Below, in pieces: positions 34,786 through 43,670 of a stretch of DNA of 64,000 nucleotides. The notes below the pieces were generated by a model. The model ran no database searches. It had not been told where the DNA came from and saw only the letters and a program-made list of their open reading frames with translations. This DNA comes from Cellulophaga sp. L1A9 (GTDB lineage Bacteria; Bacteroidota; Bacteroidia; Flavobacteriales; Flavobacteriaceae): assembly GCF_009797025.1 (NCBI RefSeq), contig NZ_CP047027.1:4712001-4776000 (forward strand), read 5' to 3'. The position numbers and the translations under genes were made by a program. Each line of letters begins with the position of its first letter. Positions within the stretch are counted from its first letter, which is position 1.

Positions 34786-36183
34786 ATGAATACAGAAGAA
34801 AGTAAATCATTTATTAGCAATATTGACGTTCAAACCTCATTTGTAAATGTGGGAAACTCCAGCTATGAAGAGGCTATTCCTGCTGATGCTGTGAATGTTA
34901 CAGTTGGAGTATATTTTGATGGAACTCAGAATAATAGAAAAAATACAGAAGCTAGGGAAGAACACGATAAAGGAGCTTCTGGAAACAAGGATATTGCTGA
35001 ACATTATATTTTTAATGAAGGGAGCAGTTTTGAAAATGACCACTCTAATATATCTAGAAGTGAACCTTATTATGTAAAAAAGAATACCAAAAAACACAAA
35101 CAACTTTCTATATATATTGAAGGCGTAGGGACTGAAAATCATGAAGAAGATAGTTATGTTTTGGGTGTAGCTCAAGCAAAGGGCGATACTGGTATTAAAC
35201 CTAAGGTTAAAAAGGCATTCGAAACGTTAGGTGCAGAAATTAATGAAGTTCTTAGTGATGTTAATGGAAAAACAATTTACAACCTAACAATCGATACTTT
35301 TGGATTTAGCCGTGGTGCCGCTGCTGCACGATACTTTATATCTGAAGTAACCAAAAGAAAAGGGCAAGTTAAAAGAAGAAACTCTAGAAATGGAAAAGAA
35401 ATAAAATATAAAGTAGATTTTGGTCCATTAGGGGAGCATTTATACGATAATTTATGGATTGTAAAATCTTTGAATATCAGATTTGTCGGGCTATATGATA
35501 CTGTGGCTTCTTTTGGAATCGATCATGATGATGATACTGAAGAATTAAATTTAGATGCTATTAAAAAGGCTAATCATGTATTTCAAATTGGAGCTGATGA
35601 TGAACATAGAAACAAATTTAGAAGAACAAATATAGTAAGTGCTGGTGGCAGAGGTAAAGAAGTACTATTTCCTGGTGTGCATTCTGATATTGGAGGTGGT
35701 TATATGGACGGTGAAGGTGAAAAACTGATTGTTGATAAGTATAACTTAAGCCGTTTAGAAAAAGAAAGGCTTTATTTAATAGACCAAGCTTGGTATAAAG
35801 ATTTTGAAATAAAAGTTGATTACGGAGTGGCTAAGTTGCTAGCTGAAAGAAAAAGTATTAGTAATCTTTATAGCTTTATCCCTTTACATGTAATGGCTGA
35901 ATATGGAATGTCCAAAGCTGTCGATTGTGAAATTGGAAAGTTAAATGATAAATACTCTATTAAAGACCCTGTGTTACTTAAAATTCGTAAAGAATTAGAT
36001 AATTATGTATGGGGCTATAGAGATAAAGTTTCTTTTACCAACGATGCAGATAGAGAGCTTTTAAAAAGAATACGACACAAATATTTTCATTTTTCAGCAC
36101 ACTATAATCGCTCCTATGGCTTAACACCTCATAAACCAAATATAGTAGATGGTAAAAGAATACGTGTAATTAATGAAGGCTAA
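34786..36183 (+). CDS. Tle1-type T6SS lipase effector (DUF2235)
   Basis: A 465-residue alpha/beta hydrolase with YFDGTQNNRKN at residues ~44-54, nucleophile elbow GFSRG (Ser175), LYDTVASFG with a candidate acid, and LFPGVHSDIGGGY with the candidate His. This is the Tle1/DUF2235 pattern of T6SS phospholipases that attack membrane lipids. It follows vgrG by 48 bp, consistent with delivery by that spike. It has no signal peptide, as expected. It overlaps the DUF2931 lipoprotein gene behind it. Confidence 0.85.
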   Translation: MNTEESKSFISNIDVQTSFVNVGNSSYEEAIPADAVNVTVGVYFDGTQNNRKNTEAREEHDKGASGNKDIAEHYIFNEGSSFENDHSNISRSEPYYVKKNTKKHKQLSIYIEGVGTENHEEDSYVLGVAQAKGDTGIKPKVKKAFETLGAEINEVLSDVNGKTIYNLTIDTFGFSRGAAAARYFISEVTKRKGQVKRRNSRNGKEIKYKVDFGPLGEHLYDNLWIVKSLNIRFVGLYDTVASFGIDHDDDTEELNLDAIKKANHVFQIGADDEHRNKFRRTNIVSAGGRGKEVLFPGVHSDIGGGYMDGEGEKLIVDKYNLSRLEKERLYLIDQAWYKDFEIKVDYGVAKLLAERKSISNLYSFIPLHVMAEYGMSKAVDCEIGKLNDKYSIKDPVLLKIRKELDNYVWGYRDKVSFTNDADRELLKRIRHKYFHFSAHYNRSYGLTPHKPNIVDGKRIRVINEG

Positions 36184-37234
36184 TCAATACCTTACTAAAA
36201 TGACAAAAGTATGGATTATTATATGTATATGTTTTGTGAATTTTTATTCCTGTAAACCTCAAAACTCTATGAAAAAATACGAATGGCGGCCAACAGCTTG
36301 TGCTCCTGAGAATTATCCTGCGGAAGTAGTTAAAGGAGACGTTTTTATGGATGACGGAACTTCCATCTATATTCCTACGGGGCATACTTTAATGCATGGC
36401 TGGGGAGATACTGGCGCAATCCATATTTCAGGCCCAGATTTTAAGCAAGTTCCCAGTAGTTTTAGTATTAAATGGGTATCCTATTTAGAGGAGAAATTTT
36501 ATGGAGGTACTTTTCAACTTCCTAAAGAAAAAATAACTGATTATTTTGAAGAAGGTTTTGTAGACCGCAGAGGAATAAAAAGAACCTATACTAAAACAGT
36601 AATAGGTTTAGCTCCTGGTGGTGTACTTGTTGTCTGGTTGCTAGGTGCAGGTAAGGTTGTGGAAATAGAACGATATCAAGCAAAAGAGATACAAGTTGAA
36701 AAAAAAGATTTTATCCCTTATGCTTCATACTCTGTTACGGAGTATTTAAAAGTAACAAGGAACCGTATTGTAAATGATGATATCAGAGGTGCCATTGACG
36801 TGGATAACATTCCTTTTGGGATTTGGGATATATATCGAAAAAAATATGAATGGAATCCAACCATTGATTTTAAAAATCAAAGTAATGTGGAGTTAACTAA
36901 CGTTTATTTCTCATATTACAATGGCGAAATGTTTAGAACTATAGGCAGTAATAAAAAAGCTATGGTAAAAGAGCAAAGAGCCATACCAAAAGAATCTGGA
37001 ATTACTTGGACAGATGGTAATGGGAATGAATTTGGAGCTACAATTACTTTTGATGATCAGGAAATGCTAAGATTGTTCCATGAAGTTTATCTTGAAGATA
37101 AAAATACGAGTATGGAAATAATTATTCAATTAGATAAATATAATAGTATAATTACTACATTTATTAAAACGGAAACAAAAACATATCCAATTACAAAAAC
37201 GGTAAGTGAAATAAGTGTTTACACAACTGAATAG
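36173..37234 (+). CDS. DUF2931 lipoprotein, probable Tle1 immunity
   Basis: The first ATG (36173) overlaps the lipase stop; a second ATG at 36200 gives a cleaner lipoprotein signal (IIICICFVNFYSC). The mature protein has the DUF2931 signature: YEWRPTACAPENYP, HGWGDTGAIHI, IKWVSYLEEKFYGGTFQLP, VIGLAPGGVLVVWLLGAG. DUF2931 lipoproteins commonly accompany Tle-type lipases, so this should be the cognate periplasmic immunity protein. It is diverged from the four-copy array that follows. Confidence 0.8.
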   Translation: MKANQYLTKMTKVWIIICICFVNFYSCKPQNSMKKYEWRPTACAPENYPAEVVKGDVFMDDGTSIYIPTGHTLMHGWGDTGAIHISGPDFKQVPSSFSIKWVSYLEEKFYGGTFQLPKEKITDYFEEGFVDRRGIKRTYTKTVIGLAPGGVLVVWLLGAGKVVEIERYQAKEIQVEKKDFIPYASYSVTEYLKVTRNRIVNDDIRGAIDVDNIPFGIWDIYRKKYEWNPTIDFKNQSNVELTNVYFSYYNGEMFRTIGSNKKAMVKEQRAIPKESGITWTDGNGNEFGATITFDDQEMLRLFHEVYLEDKNTSMEIIIQLDKYNSIITTFIKTETKTYPITKTVSEISVYTTE

Positions 37235-37256
37235 ATTAAAATAGTTCTAACATTAC

Positions 37257-38426
37257 ATGCACCCAACCCAAGCCTCATATGAACCAATTATTTCACACAA
37301 CGGACAGTCTGTTGTGCGCAGCTTTACGGCTGAAATAAAAAATGAGTTTATCAAGGAAAAAAAGGTGCGATTCATTATGAGGTACATATTCTTCACAATT
37401 TCTCTTCTAATTATAGGTTGCAAAGATCAAAAACCATCGAAGATAAGCGAAGAAATAGAAGAAGTATCACTTATGAACAAATTTGAATGGCGCCCAACAG
37501 AATGTGCTCCAGAGCATTACCCTGTAGAAATCTACCAAGCAAGTTTTATCACTGATGATGGTGATTATATCGTAATCCCTAGTGGAGGTACTAAAAATAA
37601 CGGATGGGGTAAATTAGGTTCTACTTGGGTTGTAGGGTCCGATAAGAAATCCATTCCTTCTAAATTAAAAATTATATGGGTTTCATACACCGAAAAACAA
37701 TTTTATTTTGGAGATTTTAATTTACCAAACGATGAAATAATAAAATATTTCAAAGATGGCTATGAAAACCATAATGGAATACATAGTGAATATACTAATA
37801 TAGCTGTTGGAATGGCACCTGGTGGAGTAGTTTCTGTTTGGGTTATGGGCGCAGGTTCTTATATTGAAATTGGACATTATAAGGGTGAAAAAACAGAGGT
37901 AACCATTGAAGATTTTAATCCAGATGGTACAATCACTATAGAGGAATACTTAAATAATCGACAGCTAGAATTTTCAAGTGAAACAAAAGAAGTTATAGCA
38001 AAAGAAGGAATCCCTTTTGGAAAATGGACAAATTATAGAAGATCTTATAATTGGAAACCCATCTTCAAGCATCAAGATAGAGGGGTTCTAAAAAATTTTA
38101 TTAGCAATTTTTATAATGGTGAATTTTATAACATCCGAGCTGATGATCAGCTGTTAAGTAAATACTCTTTACACCCACCCTCTAAAAGAATTGCTTTTAG
38201 CTGGTATGATAAATTAGGAAATAGATATGCTTCTGAAATTCTCTTTGATGAAAAAGAAGTATGGACTGCTTTTGAAAAAACATATAAAAATCCAAAAACA
38301 ATTGAAGCTAATTTAGTGTTAGAAATTGATAAATACAATAGTCGTATAAATATTACTTTAGAAAGTGAAAATGATACTATTCCAATAGAAAAGTCAAAAG
38401 TAAAAATATATGTAACCCCTGTTTAA
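37257..38426 (+). CDS. DUF2931 lipoprotein, tandem copy 1
   Basis: The long frame starts MHPTQASYEPIISHNGQSVV, a 39-residue leader borrowed from the gene at 42103; the lipoprotein proper most likely starts at the internal Met of MRYIFFTISLLIIGC (ATG 37377). The DUF2931 signature is present (FEWRPTECAPEHYP, IIWVSYTEKQFYFGDFNLP, VGMAPGGVVSVWVMGAG). It is the most diverged member of the array. It would guard against a Tle1-type lipase; several variants may widen the range of toxins neutralised. Confidence 0.75.
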   Translation: MHPTQASYEPIISHNGQSVVRSFTAEIKNEFIKEKKVRFIMRYIFFTISLLIIGCKDQKPSKISEEIEEVSLMNKFEWRPTECAPEHYPVEIYQASFITDDGDYIVIPSGGTKNNGWGKLGSTWVVGSDKKSIPSKLKIIWVSYTEKQFYFGDFNLPNDEIIKYFKDGYENHNGIHSEYTNIAVGMAPGGVVSVWVMGAGSYIEIGHYKGEKTEVTIEDFNPDGTITIEEYLNNRQLEFSSETKEVIAKEGIPFGKWTNYRRSYNWKPIFKHQDRGVLKNFISNFYNGEFYNIRADDQLLSKYSLHPPSKRIAFSWYDKLGNRYASEILFDEKEVWTAFEKTYKNPKTIEANLVLEIDKYNSRINITLESENDTIPIEKSKVKIYVTPV

Positions 38427-38467
38427 AAACTATACTATAGACCTTCTATTTATAATTAAAAAAATAC

Positions 38468-39637
38468 ATGCATCAAGCCCAAGCCTCATATGAACCAATT
38501 ATTTCACACAACGGACAGTCTGTTGTGCGCAGCTTTACGGCTGAAATAAAAAATGAGTTTATCAAGGAAAAAAAGGTGCGATTCATTATGAGGTACATAT
38601 TCTTCACAATTTCTCTTCTAATTATAGCTTGCAAAGATCAAAAACCAACGAAGCTAAGCGAAGAAATAGAAGAAGTATCACGTATGAATAAATTTGAATG
38701 GCGCCCTACAGAATGTGCCCCAGAGCATTACCCTGTAACCATCTATCAAGGTGAATTTGCCACAGAAGAAGATGATTATTTTGAAATCCCAAAAGGTGGT
38801 GTTTTTAGTCAGGGTTGGGGTACTACTGGGTCAACCTGGGTAGTAGGTCCTAATTTCAAATCTATACCTATCAAACTAAGAATTATTTGGATTTCCTATA
38901 CCGAAAATCAGTTTTATTATGGCGATTTTGATTTACCTAAAGAAAAAATTACAGCTTTGTTCAAAAAAGGTTTTTTAGATAATACTGGTAAACAAGATAA
39001 ATATACTAACCTTACCGTAGGTTTAGCCCCGGGAGGTGCTGTTTCTGTATGGGTCATGGGTGCAGGTAACTATGTGGAAGTAGGTCATTACCAAGCTATG
39101 AAAACAGATGTTGCCATGAAAGATTTTGCACCCTATGCTAAAATCAGTATGAATGAATTTGTACAAAATAGAAAAAATAATTTTTCCGAGGGAACTAAAA
39201 TTTTTTTAGAAAAAGAAGGTGTCCCTATTGGAAAATGGACAGCATATAGAAAATCTTACAACTGGAAACCTACTTTTAAACATAAAGATGGCGGTGTACT
39301 TGTAGACTTCTTAAATAAATTTTATAACGGAGATTTATATAATGTAAGAGCTGATAACCCAATATTACAGGAGTTTAGAGTTTCACCTCCCACAAGGAGA
39401 ATCAGTTTTGATTGGGATGATAAAACAAAAACAAGATATACTGGTGTCATTAATTTTGATGAAAAGGAGATATGGAATGCTTTTGAAAAAATGTATGAAA
39501 ACCCAAAAAATACGCAAGCAGAATTACTCTTAGAAGTAGATAAATACAATAGCAGTATAAGAATAAATTTAAAAAGTGAAAATGATACTATTCCAATAGA
39601 AAAGTCAAAAGTAAAAATATATGTAACCCCAGTTTAA
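38468..39637 (+). CDS. DUF2931 lipoprotein, tandem copy 2
   Basis: Leader MHQAQASYEPIISHNGQSVV then the internal start at ATG 38588 with lipoprotein signal SLLIIAC. The domain is nearly identical to copies 3 and 4 in GGVFSQGWGTTGSTWVVGPN and in the last 130 residues. It differs mainly around residues 165-180 (FKKGFLDNTGKQDKYTN) and 230-245. The patchwork pattern indicates gene conversion between units. Confidence 0.75.
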   Translation: MHQAQASYEPIISHNGQSVVRSFTAEIKNEFIKEKKVRFIMRYIFFTISLLIIACKDQKPTKLSEEIEEVSRMNKFEWRPTECAPEHYPVTIYQGEFATEEDDYFEIPKGGVFSQGWGTTGSTWVVGPNFKSIPIKLRIIWISYTENQFYYGDFDLPKEKITALFKKGFLDNTGKQDKYTNLTVGLAPGGAVSVWVMGAGNYVEVGHYQAMKTDVAMKDFAPYAKISMNEFVQNRKNNFSEGTKIFLEKEGVPIGKWTAYRKSYNWKPTFKHKDGGVLVDFLNKFYNGDLYNVRADNPILQEFRVSPPTRRISFDWDDKTKTRYTGVINFDEKEIWNAFEKMYENPKNTQAELLLEVDKYNSSIRINLKSENDTIPIEKSKVKIYVTPV

Positions 39638-39679
39638 AAAACTATACTATAGACCTTCTATTTATAATTAAAAAAATAC

Positions 39680-40849
39680 ATGCATCAAGCCCAAGCCTCA
39701 TATGAACCAATTATTTCACACAACGGACAGTCTGTTGAGCGCACCTATACGGCTGAAATAAAAAATGAGTTTATCAAGGAAAAAAAGGTGCGATTCATTA
39801 TTAGGTACATATTCTTCACAATTTCTCTTCTAATTATAGGTTGCAAAGATCAAAAACCAACTAAGCTAAGCGAAGAAATAGAAGAAGTATCACGTATGAA
39901 TAAATTTGAATGGCGCCCTACAGAATGTGCCCCAGAGCATTACCCTGTAACCATCTATCAAGGTGAATTTGCCACAGAAGAAGATGATTATTTTGAAATC
40001 CCAAAAGGTGGTGTTTTTAGTCAGGGTTGGGGTACTACTGGGTCAACCTGGGTAGTAGGTCCTAATTTCAAATCTATACCTATCAAACTAAGAATTATTT
40101 GGATTTCCTATACCGAAAATCAGTTTTATTATGGCGATTTTGATCTACCAAAAGAAAAAATTACTGATTTGTTTAAAAGAGGTTACTTCAATTATAAAGG
40201 TAAAAAAGTTGAATATTCCAAACTTACCGTAGGTTTAGCCCCGGGAGGTGCTGTATCTGTATGGGTCATGGGCGCAGGTAACTATGTGGAAGTAGGTCAT
40301 TACCAAGCTACAAAAACAAATGTTGCTATGAAAGATTTTGCACCCTATGCTAAAATCAGTATGAATGAATTTGTACAAAATAGAAAAAATAATTTTTCCG
40401 AGGGAACTAAAAATACTTTAGCTGTAGAAGGTATTCCCATTGGTAAATGGACAGCATATAGAAAATCTTACAACTGGAAACCTACTTTTAAACATAAAGA
40501 TGGCGGTGTACTTGTAGACTTCTTAAATAAATTTTATAACGGAGATTTATATAATGTAAGAGCTGATAACCCCATATTACAGGAGTTTAGAGTTTCACCT
40601 CCCACAAGGAGAATCAGTTTTGATTGGGATGATAAAACAAAAACAAGATATACTGGTGTCATTAATTTTGATGAAAAAGAGATATGGAATGCTTTTGAAA
40701 AAATGTATGAAAACCCAAAAAATACGCAAGCAGAATTACTCTTAGAAGTAGATAAATACAATAGCAGTATAAGAATAAATTTAAAAAGTGAAAATGATAC
40801 TATTCCAATAGAAAAGTCAAAAGTAAAAATATATGTAACCCCAGTTTAA
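39680..40849 (+). CDS. DUF2931 lipoprotein, tandem copy 3, internal start lost
   Basis: Same layout, but the internal ATG is ATT (CGATTCATTATTAGG, about 39800), so the lipoprotein start Met is Ile (FIIRYIFF). Translation must begin at the leader ATG 39680, putting 40 residues before the hydrophobic signal, or at the ATT itself. The variable patch here reads FKRGYFNYKGKKVEYSK. If the leader is kept, the protein may not be lipidated. Confidence 0.7.
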   Translation: MHQAQASYEPIISHNGQSVERTYTAEIKNEFIKEKKVRFIIRYIFFTISLLIIGCKDQKPTKLSEEIEEVSRMNKFEWRPTECAPEHYPVTIYQGEFATEEDDYFEIPKGGVFSQGWGTTGSTWVVGPNFKSIPIKLRIIWISYTENQFYYGDFDLPKEKITDLFKRGYFNYKGKKVEYSKLTVGLAPGGAVSVWVMGAGNYVEVGHYQATKTNVAMKDFAPYAKISMNEFVQNRKNNFSEGTKNTLAVEGIPIGKWTAYRKSYNWKPTFKHKDGGVLVDFLNKFYNGDLYNVRADNPILQEFRVSPPTRRISFDWDDKTKTRYTGVINFDEKEIWNAFEKMYENPKNTQAELLLEVDKYNSSIRINLKSENDTIPIEKSKVKIYVTPV

Positions 40850-40891
40850 AAAACTATACTATAGACCTTCTATTTATAATTAAAAAAATAC

Positions 40892-42061
40892 ATGCATCAA
40901 GCCCAAGCCTCATATGAACCAATTATTTCACACAACGGACAGTCTGTTGAGCGCACCTATACGGCTGAAATAAAAAATGAGTTTATCAAGGAAAAAAAGG
41001 TGCGATTCATTATGAGGTACATATTCTTCACAATTTCTCTTCTAATTATAGGTTGCAAAGAGCAAAAACCATCGAAGCTAAGCGAAGAAATAGAAGAAGT
41101 ATCACATATGAACAAATATGAATGGCGCCCTACTGAATGTGCCCCAGAACATTACCCAGTAACCATTTATCAAGGTGATTTTGCCACAGAAGAAGATGAT
41201 TATTTTGAAATCCCAAAAGGTGGTGTTTTTAGTCAGGGTTGGGGTACTACTGGGTCAACCTGGGTAGTAGGTCCTAATTTCAAATCTATACCTATCAAAC
41301 TAAGAATTATTTGGATTTCCTATACCGAAAATCAGTTTTATTATGGCGATTTTGATCTGCCAAAAGAAAAAATAACAGCTTTGTTCAAAAAAGGTTTTTT
41401 AGATAATACTGGTAAACAAGATAAATATACTAACCTTACCGTAGGTTTAGCCCCGGGAGGTGCTGTTTCTGTTTGGATGATGGGAGCAGGTAACTATGTG
41501 GAAGTAGGTCATTACCAAGCTACAAAAACAGATGTTGCTATGAAAGATTTTGCACCCTATGCATCCATGAACCGTGAAGAATTTGTAAACGATGTACAAA
41601 AACATTTCTCTGAAGAAACTAAAAATAATTTAGCAAAAGAAGGTATTCCTATTGGGAAATGGACCGCATATAGAAAATCCTATAATTGGAAACCTACTTT
41701 TAAACATAAAGATGGCGGTGTACTTGTGGACTTCTTAAATAAATTCTACAATGGAGAATTATATAACATAAGAGCAGATAACCCAATATTACAGGAGTTC
41801 AGAGTTTCTCCTCCCACAAGGAGAATAAGTTTTGATTGGGATGATAAAACAAAAACAAGGTATACCGGTGTCATTCATTTTGATGAAAAGGAGATATGGA
41901 ATGCTTTTGAAAAAATGTATGAAAACCCAAAAACTACCCAAGCAGAATTATTATTAGAGGTAGACAAATACAATAGTAGTATAAGAATAACTTTAAAAAG
42001 TGAAAATGATACTATTCCCATTGAAAAATCTCAAATTAAAATATATGTAACCCCTGTTTAA
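40892..42061 (+). CDS. DUF2931 lipoprotein, tandem copy 4
   Basis: Leader then internal ATG 41012 with signal SLLIIGC. It shares the FKKGFLDNTGKQDKYTN patch with copy 2 and has its own segment YASMNREEFVNDVQKHFSEE. The C-terminus is KSQIKIYVTPV. Its spacer leads into the gene at 42103, which supplied the leader for the whole array. Confidence 0.75.
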   Translation: MHQAQASYEPIISHNGQSVERTYTAEIKNEFIKEKKVRFIMRYIFFTISLLIIGCKEQKPSKLSEEIEEVSHMNKYEWRPTECAPEHYPVTIYQGDFATEEDDYFEIPKGGVFSQGWGTTGSTWVVGPNFKSIPIKLRIIWISYTENQFYYGDFDLPKEKITALFKKGFLDNTGKQDKYTNLTVGLAPGGAVSVWMMGAGNYVEVGHYQATKTDVAMKDFAPYASMNREEFVNDVQKHFSEETKNNLAKEGIPIGKWTAYRKSYNWKPTFKHKDGGVLVDFLNKFYNGELYNIRADNPILQEFRVSPPTRRISFDWDDKTKTRYTGVIHFDEKEIWNAFEKMYENPKTTQAELLLEVDKYNSSIRITLKSENDTIPIEKSQIKIYVTPV

Positions 42062-42102
42062 AAACTATACTATAGACCTTCTATTTATAATTAAAAAAAT
42101 AC

Positions 42103-42990
42103 ATGCATCAAGCCCAAGCCTCCTATGAACCAATTATTTCACTCAATGGCCAACCTGTTGAGCGTACCTATACCGCTGAAATAAAAAATGTGGTGGTGAA
42201 GGGGAAAAAAGTAGAGCATTCCGCAATAGTCTTATTTTTCACATTGCACTATTTAGGTACTACAGAAGAAGGCAATCTAAAATATAAAAGTAGCATACAA
42301 CGCCGTTTATTTTTAGATGATAAAAACAGACCTGTTTTCAAACCTTCTAAAGCGCAAAAAATAGGCTTAAGCGTTGCTAAAATAAATGATGAATTGTTAT
42401 TAGAGGTTTCTAAGAATTATCAGTTTATAGGAATATTAAATCCGGAGGTTGTTCAGAAAAAATGGCAATCCGTAAAAAATATACTACAAAATTCATTTAC
42501 AGATTTACAGACAGTTATAGGCGATTTTGATTGGCAAATGCAAACAGAAAATATTCAAAAAATATATAAAAATGACCCTTTCTACACCTTCTTCTTTGCT
42601 AACTTTTTCTATCAAGAGTTTAATGAAAATAAATCTTTAGAACACGAAAAAATACTAGTGAATGGTATTCACAACCTAAATATTCCAGTCTTAGAAAAAC
42701 AATCCATTACTAAGCAGGACACATTATTTCAAAATATAGAAATAAAGACATCTGCAACATTAGAGCATACGAACAAACTATTCCCTGCTGAGAAAATTAA
42801 TATGTTTATTGGAGGTTTACTAAATAGTAAAGGAAGTAATCATGATGTAGATTTCACCTATCAAGGTGTATATAAAGTACAGCCCAGAATTGGTATTATA
42901 AATTCAGGAGAATTAAGCTATAGCTTTTTTATCAAAGATGTGTATAGCAAGACCACTACCCTAACCTTCAATTTAGAAAAAGATGAGTAG
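42103..42990 (+). CDS. T6SS-cluster protein upstream of PAAR-like gene
   Basis: A 295-residue soluble protein (MHQAQASYEPIISLNGQPVE ... FTLHYLGTTEEGNLKYK ... LTFNLEKDE) of unrecognised family. It overlaps the DUF4280 gene by 8 bp, so it is likely a partner of the PAAR-like spike tip or an adaptor for the metzincin effector. Its first ~39 codons are the ancestor of the leaders in the DUF2931 array, though codons after ~30 differ (VVVKGKKVEHSAIV here). Confidence 0.6.
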   Translation: MHQAQASYEPIISLNGQPVERTYTAEIKNVVVKGKKVEHSAIVLFFTLHYLGTTEEGNLKYKSSIQRRLFLDDKNRPVFKPSKAQKIGLSVAKINDELLLEVSKNYQFIGILNPEVVQKKWQSVKNILQNSFTDLQTVIGDFDWQMQTENIQKIYKNDPFYTFFFANFFYQEFNENKSLEHEKILVNGIHNLNIPVLEKQSITKQDTLFQNIEIKTSATLEHTNKLFPAEKINMFIGGLLNSKGSNHDVDFTYQGVYKVQPRIGIINSGELSYSFFIKDVYSKTTTLTFNLEKDE

Positions 42991-43663
42991 CAAAATATAT
43001 GTATTAGATGGTGCATTACTCGAGTGCAACCAAGGCTTTACGCCTGCAAAACTGATGGTAACCGAAAACCAAAAAGTAAAAATCCAAGGCAAGTTTAAAG
43101 CTACGGATATGGATGTACAAGTACCGCAAACCTTTGGGCAATGCAAACTTAAACCAACTAGTGGTGGTTATTTACCCTGTATTCCTGCTTTGCAAAAATG
43201 GACAAAAACTACAGGCAAAGCCACCTTGGGAAAAACAAAACGATTCCTTTTTGAAGATTCGGAATGTATGTGTGCTACGGGTGGTATGGTTACTATTTTA
43301 GAACCTATGCAAATAAACACCGCTGGTAGCGTACTGGAAGAATTTAAAAATATAGCCATGACGATACCGGGCGCTATGTTAGGGAATGATAAAGCTCCTA
43401 AAGTGGTAGAGAGCTATTGGATGGATGAGCATGGACAGGAGAAAGTAGAGGCCATTATATATGGAGAAAAAGCTTCAATGTTTATACGTACAGAAAACAT
43501 AGCTGCCGGAGAGACCATTACTGTTAAAGTAAATGAAGCCAAAAATAAAAAAATTGATGGTGAACAAGCTCAATTCATATATACTGGAACAATACAAGGA
43601 AACGGAGTTGCTAAATTAGAACTATTAGCCACTGAAGAGAATTGGAATCAAATAATAGAATAA
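42983..43663 (+). CDS. PAAR-like DUF4280 protein (T6SS spike tip)
   Basis: A 226-residue protein with the DUF4280 signature: Cys-containing strands CNQGFTPAKLMV, GQCKLKPTSGGYLPCIPAL and KRFLFEDSECMCATGGMVTI. Such proteins cap VgrG in T6SS and related contractile systems and connect effectors. Residues ~130-226 form an extra beta domain (TITVKVNEAKNKKIDG). It is coupled to the preceding gene and 7 bp before the metzincin gene, implying that it loads that protease. Confidence 0.8.
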   Translation: MSSKIYVLDGALLECNQGFTPAKLMVTENQKVKIQGKFKATDMDVQVPQTFGQCKLKPTSGGYLPCIPALQKWTKTTGKATLGKTKRFLFEDSECMCATGGMVTILEPMQINTAGSVLEEFKNIAMTIPGAMLGNDKAPKVVESYWMDEHGQEKVEAIIYGEKASMFIRTENIAAGETITVKVNEAKNKKIDGEQAQFIYTGTIQGNGVAKLELLATEENWNQIIE

Positions 43664-43670
43664 CAAGCAT

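Larger units (their letters stand above)
37257..42102 (+). repeat. Four-unit 1.21-kb tandem array of leader plus DUF2931 gene
   Basis: Units begin at 37257, 38468, 39680 and 40892, with spacing of 1211 or 1212 bp. A fifth leader at 42103 opens the unrelated downstream gene. Each unit is a ~117-bp leader copied from that gene's 5' end, a DUF2931 lipoprotein gene, and a 41-bp spacer (ACTATACTATAGACCTTC...). Units 2-4 are nearly identical over long tracts. Confidence 0.9.
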
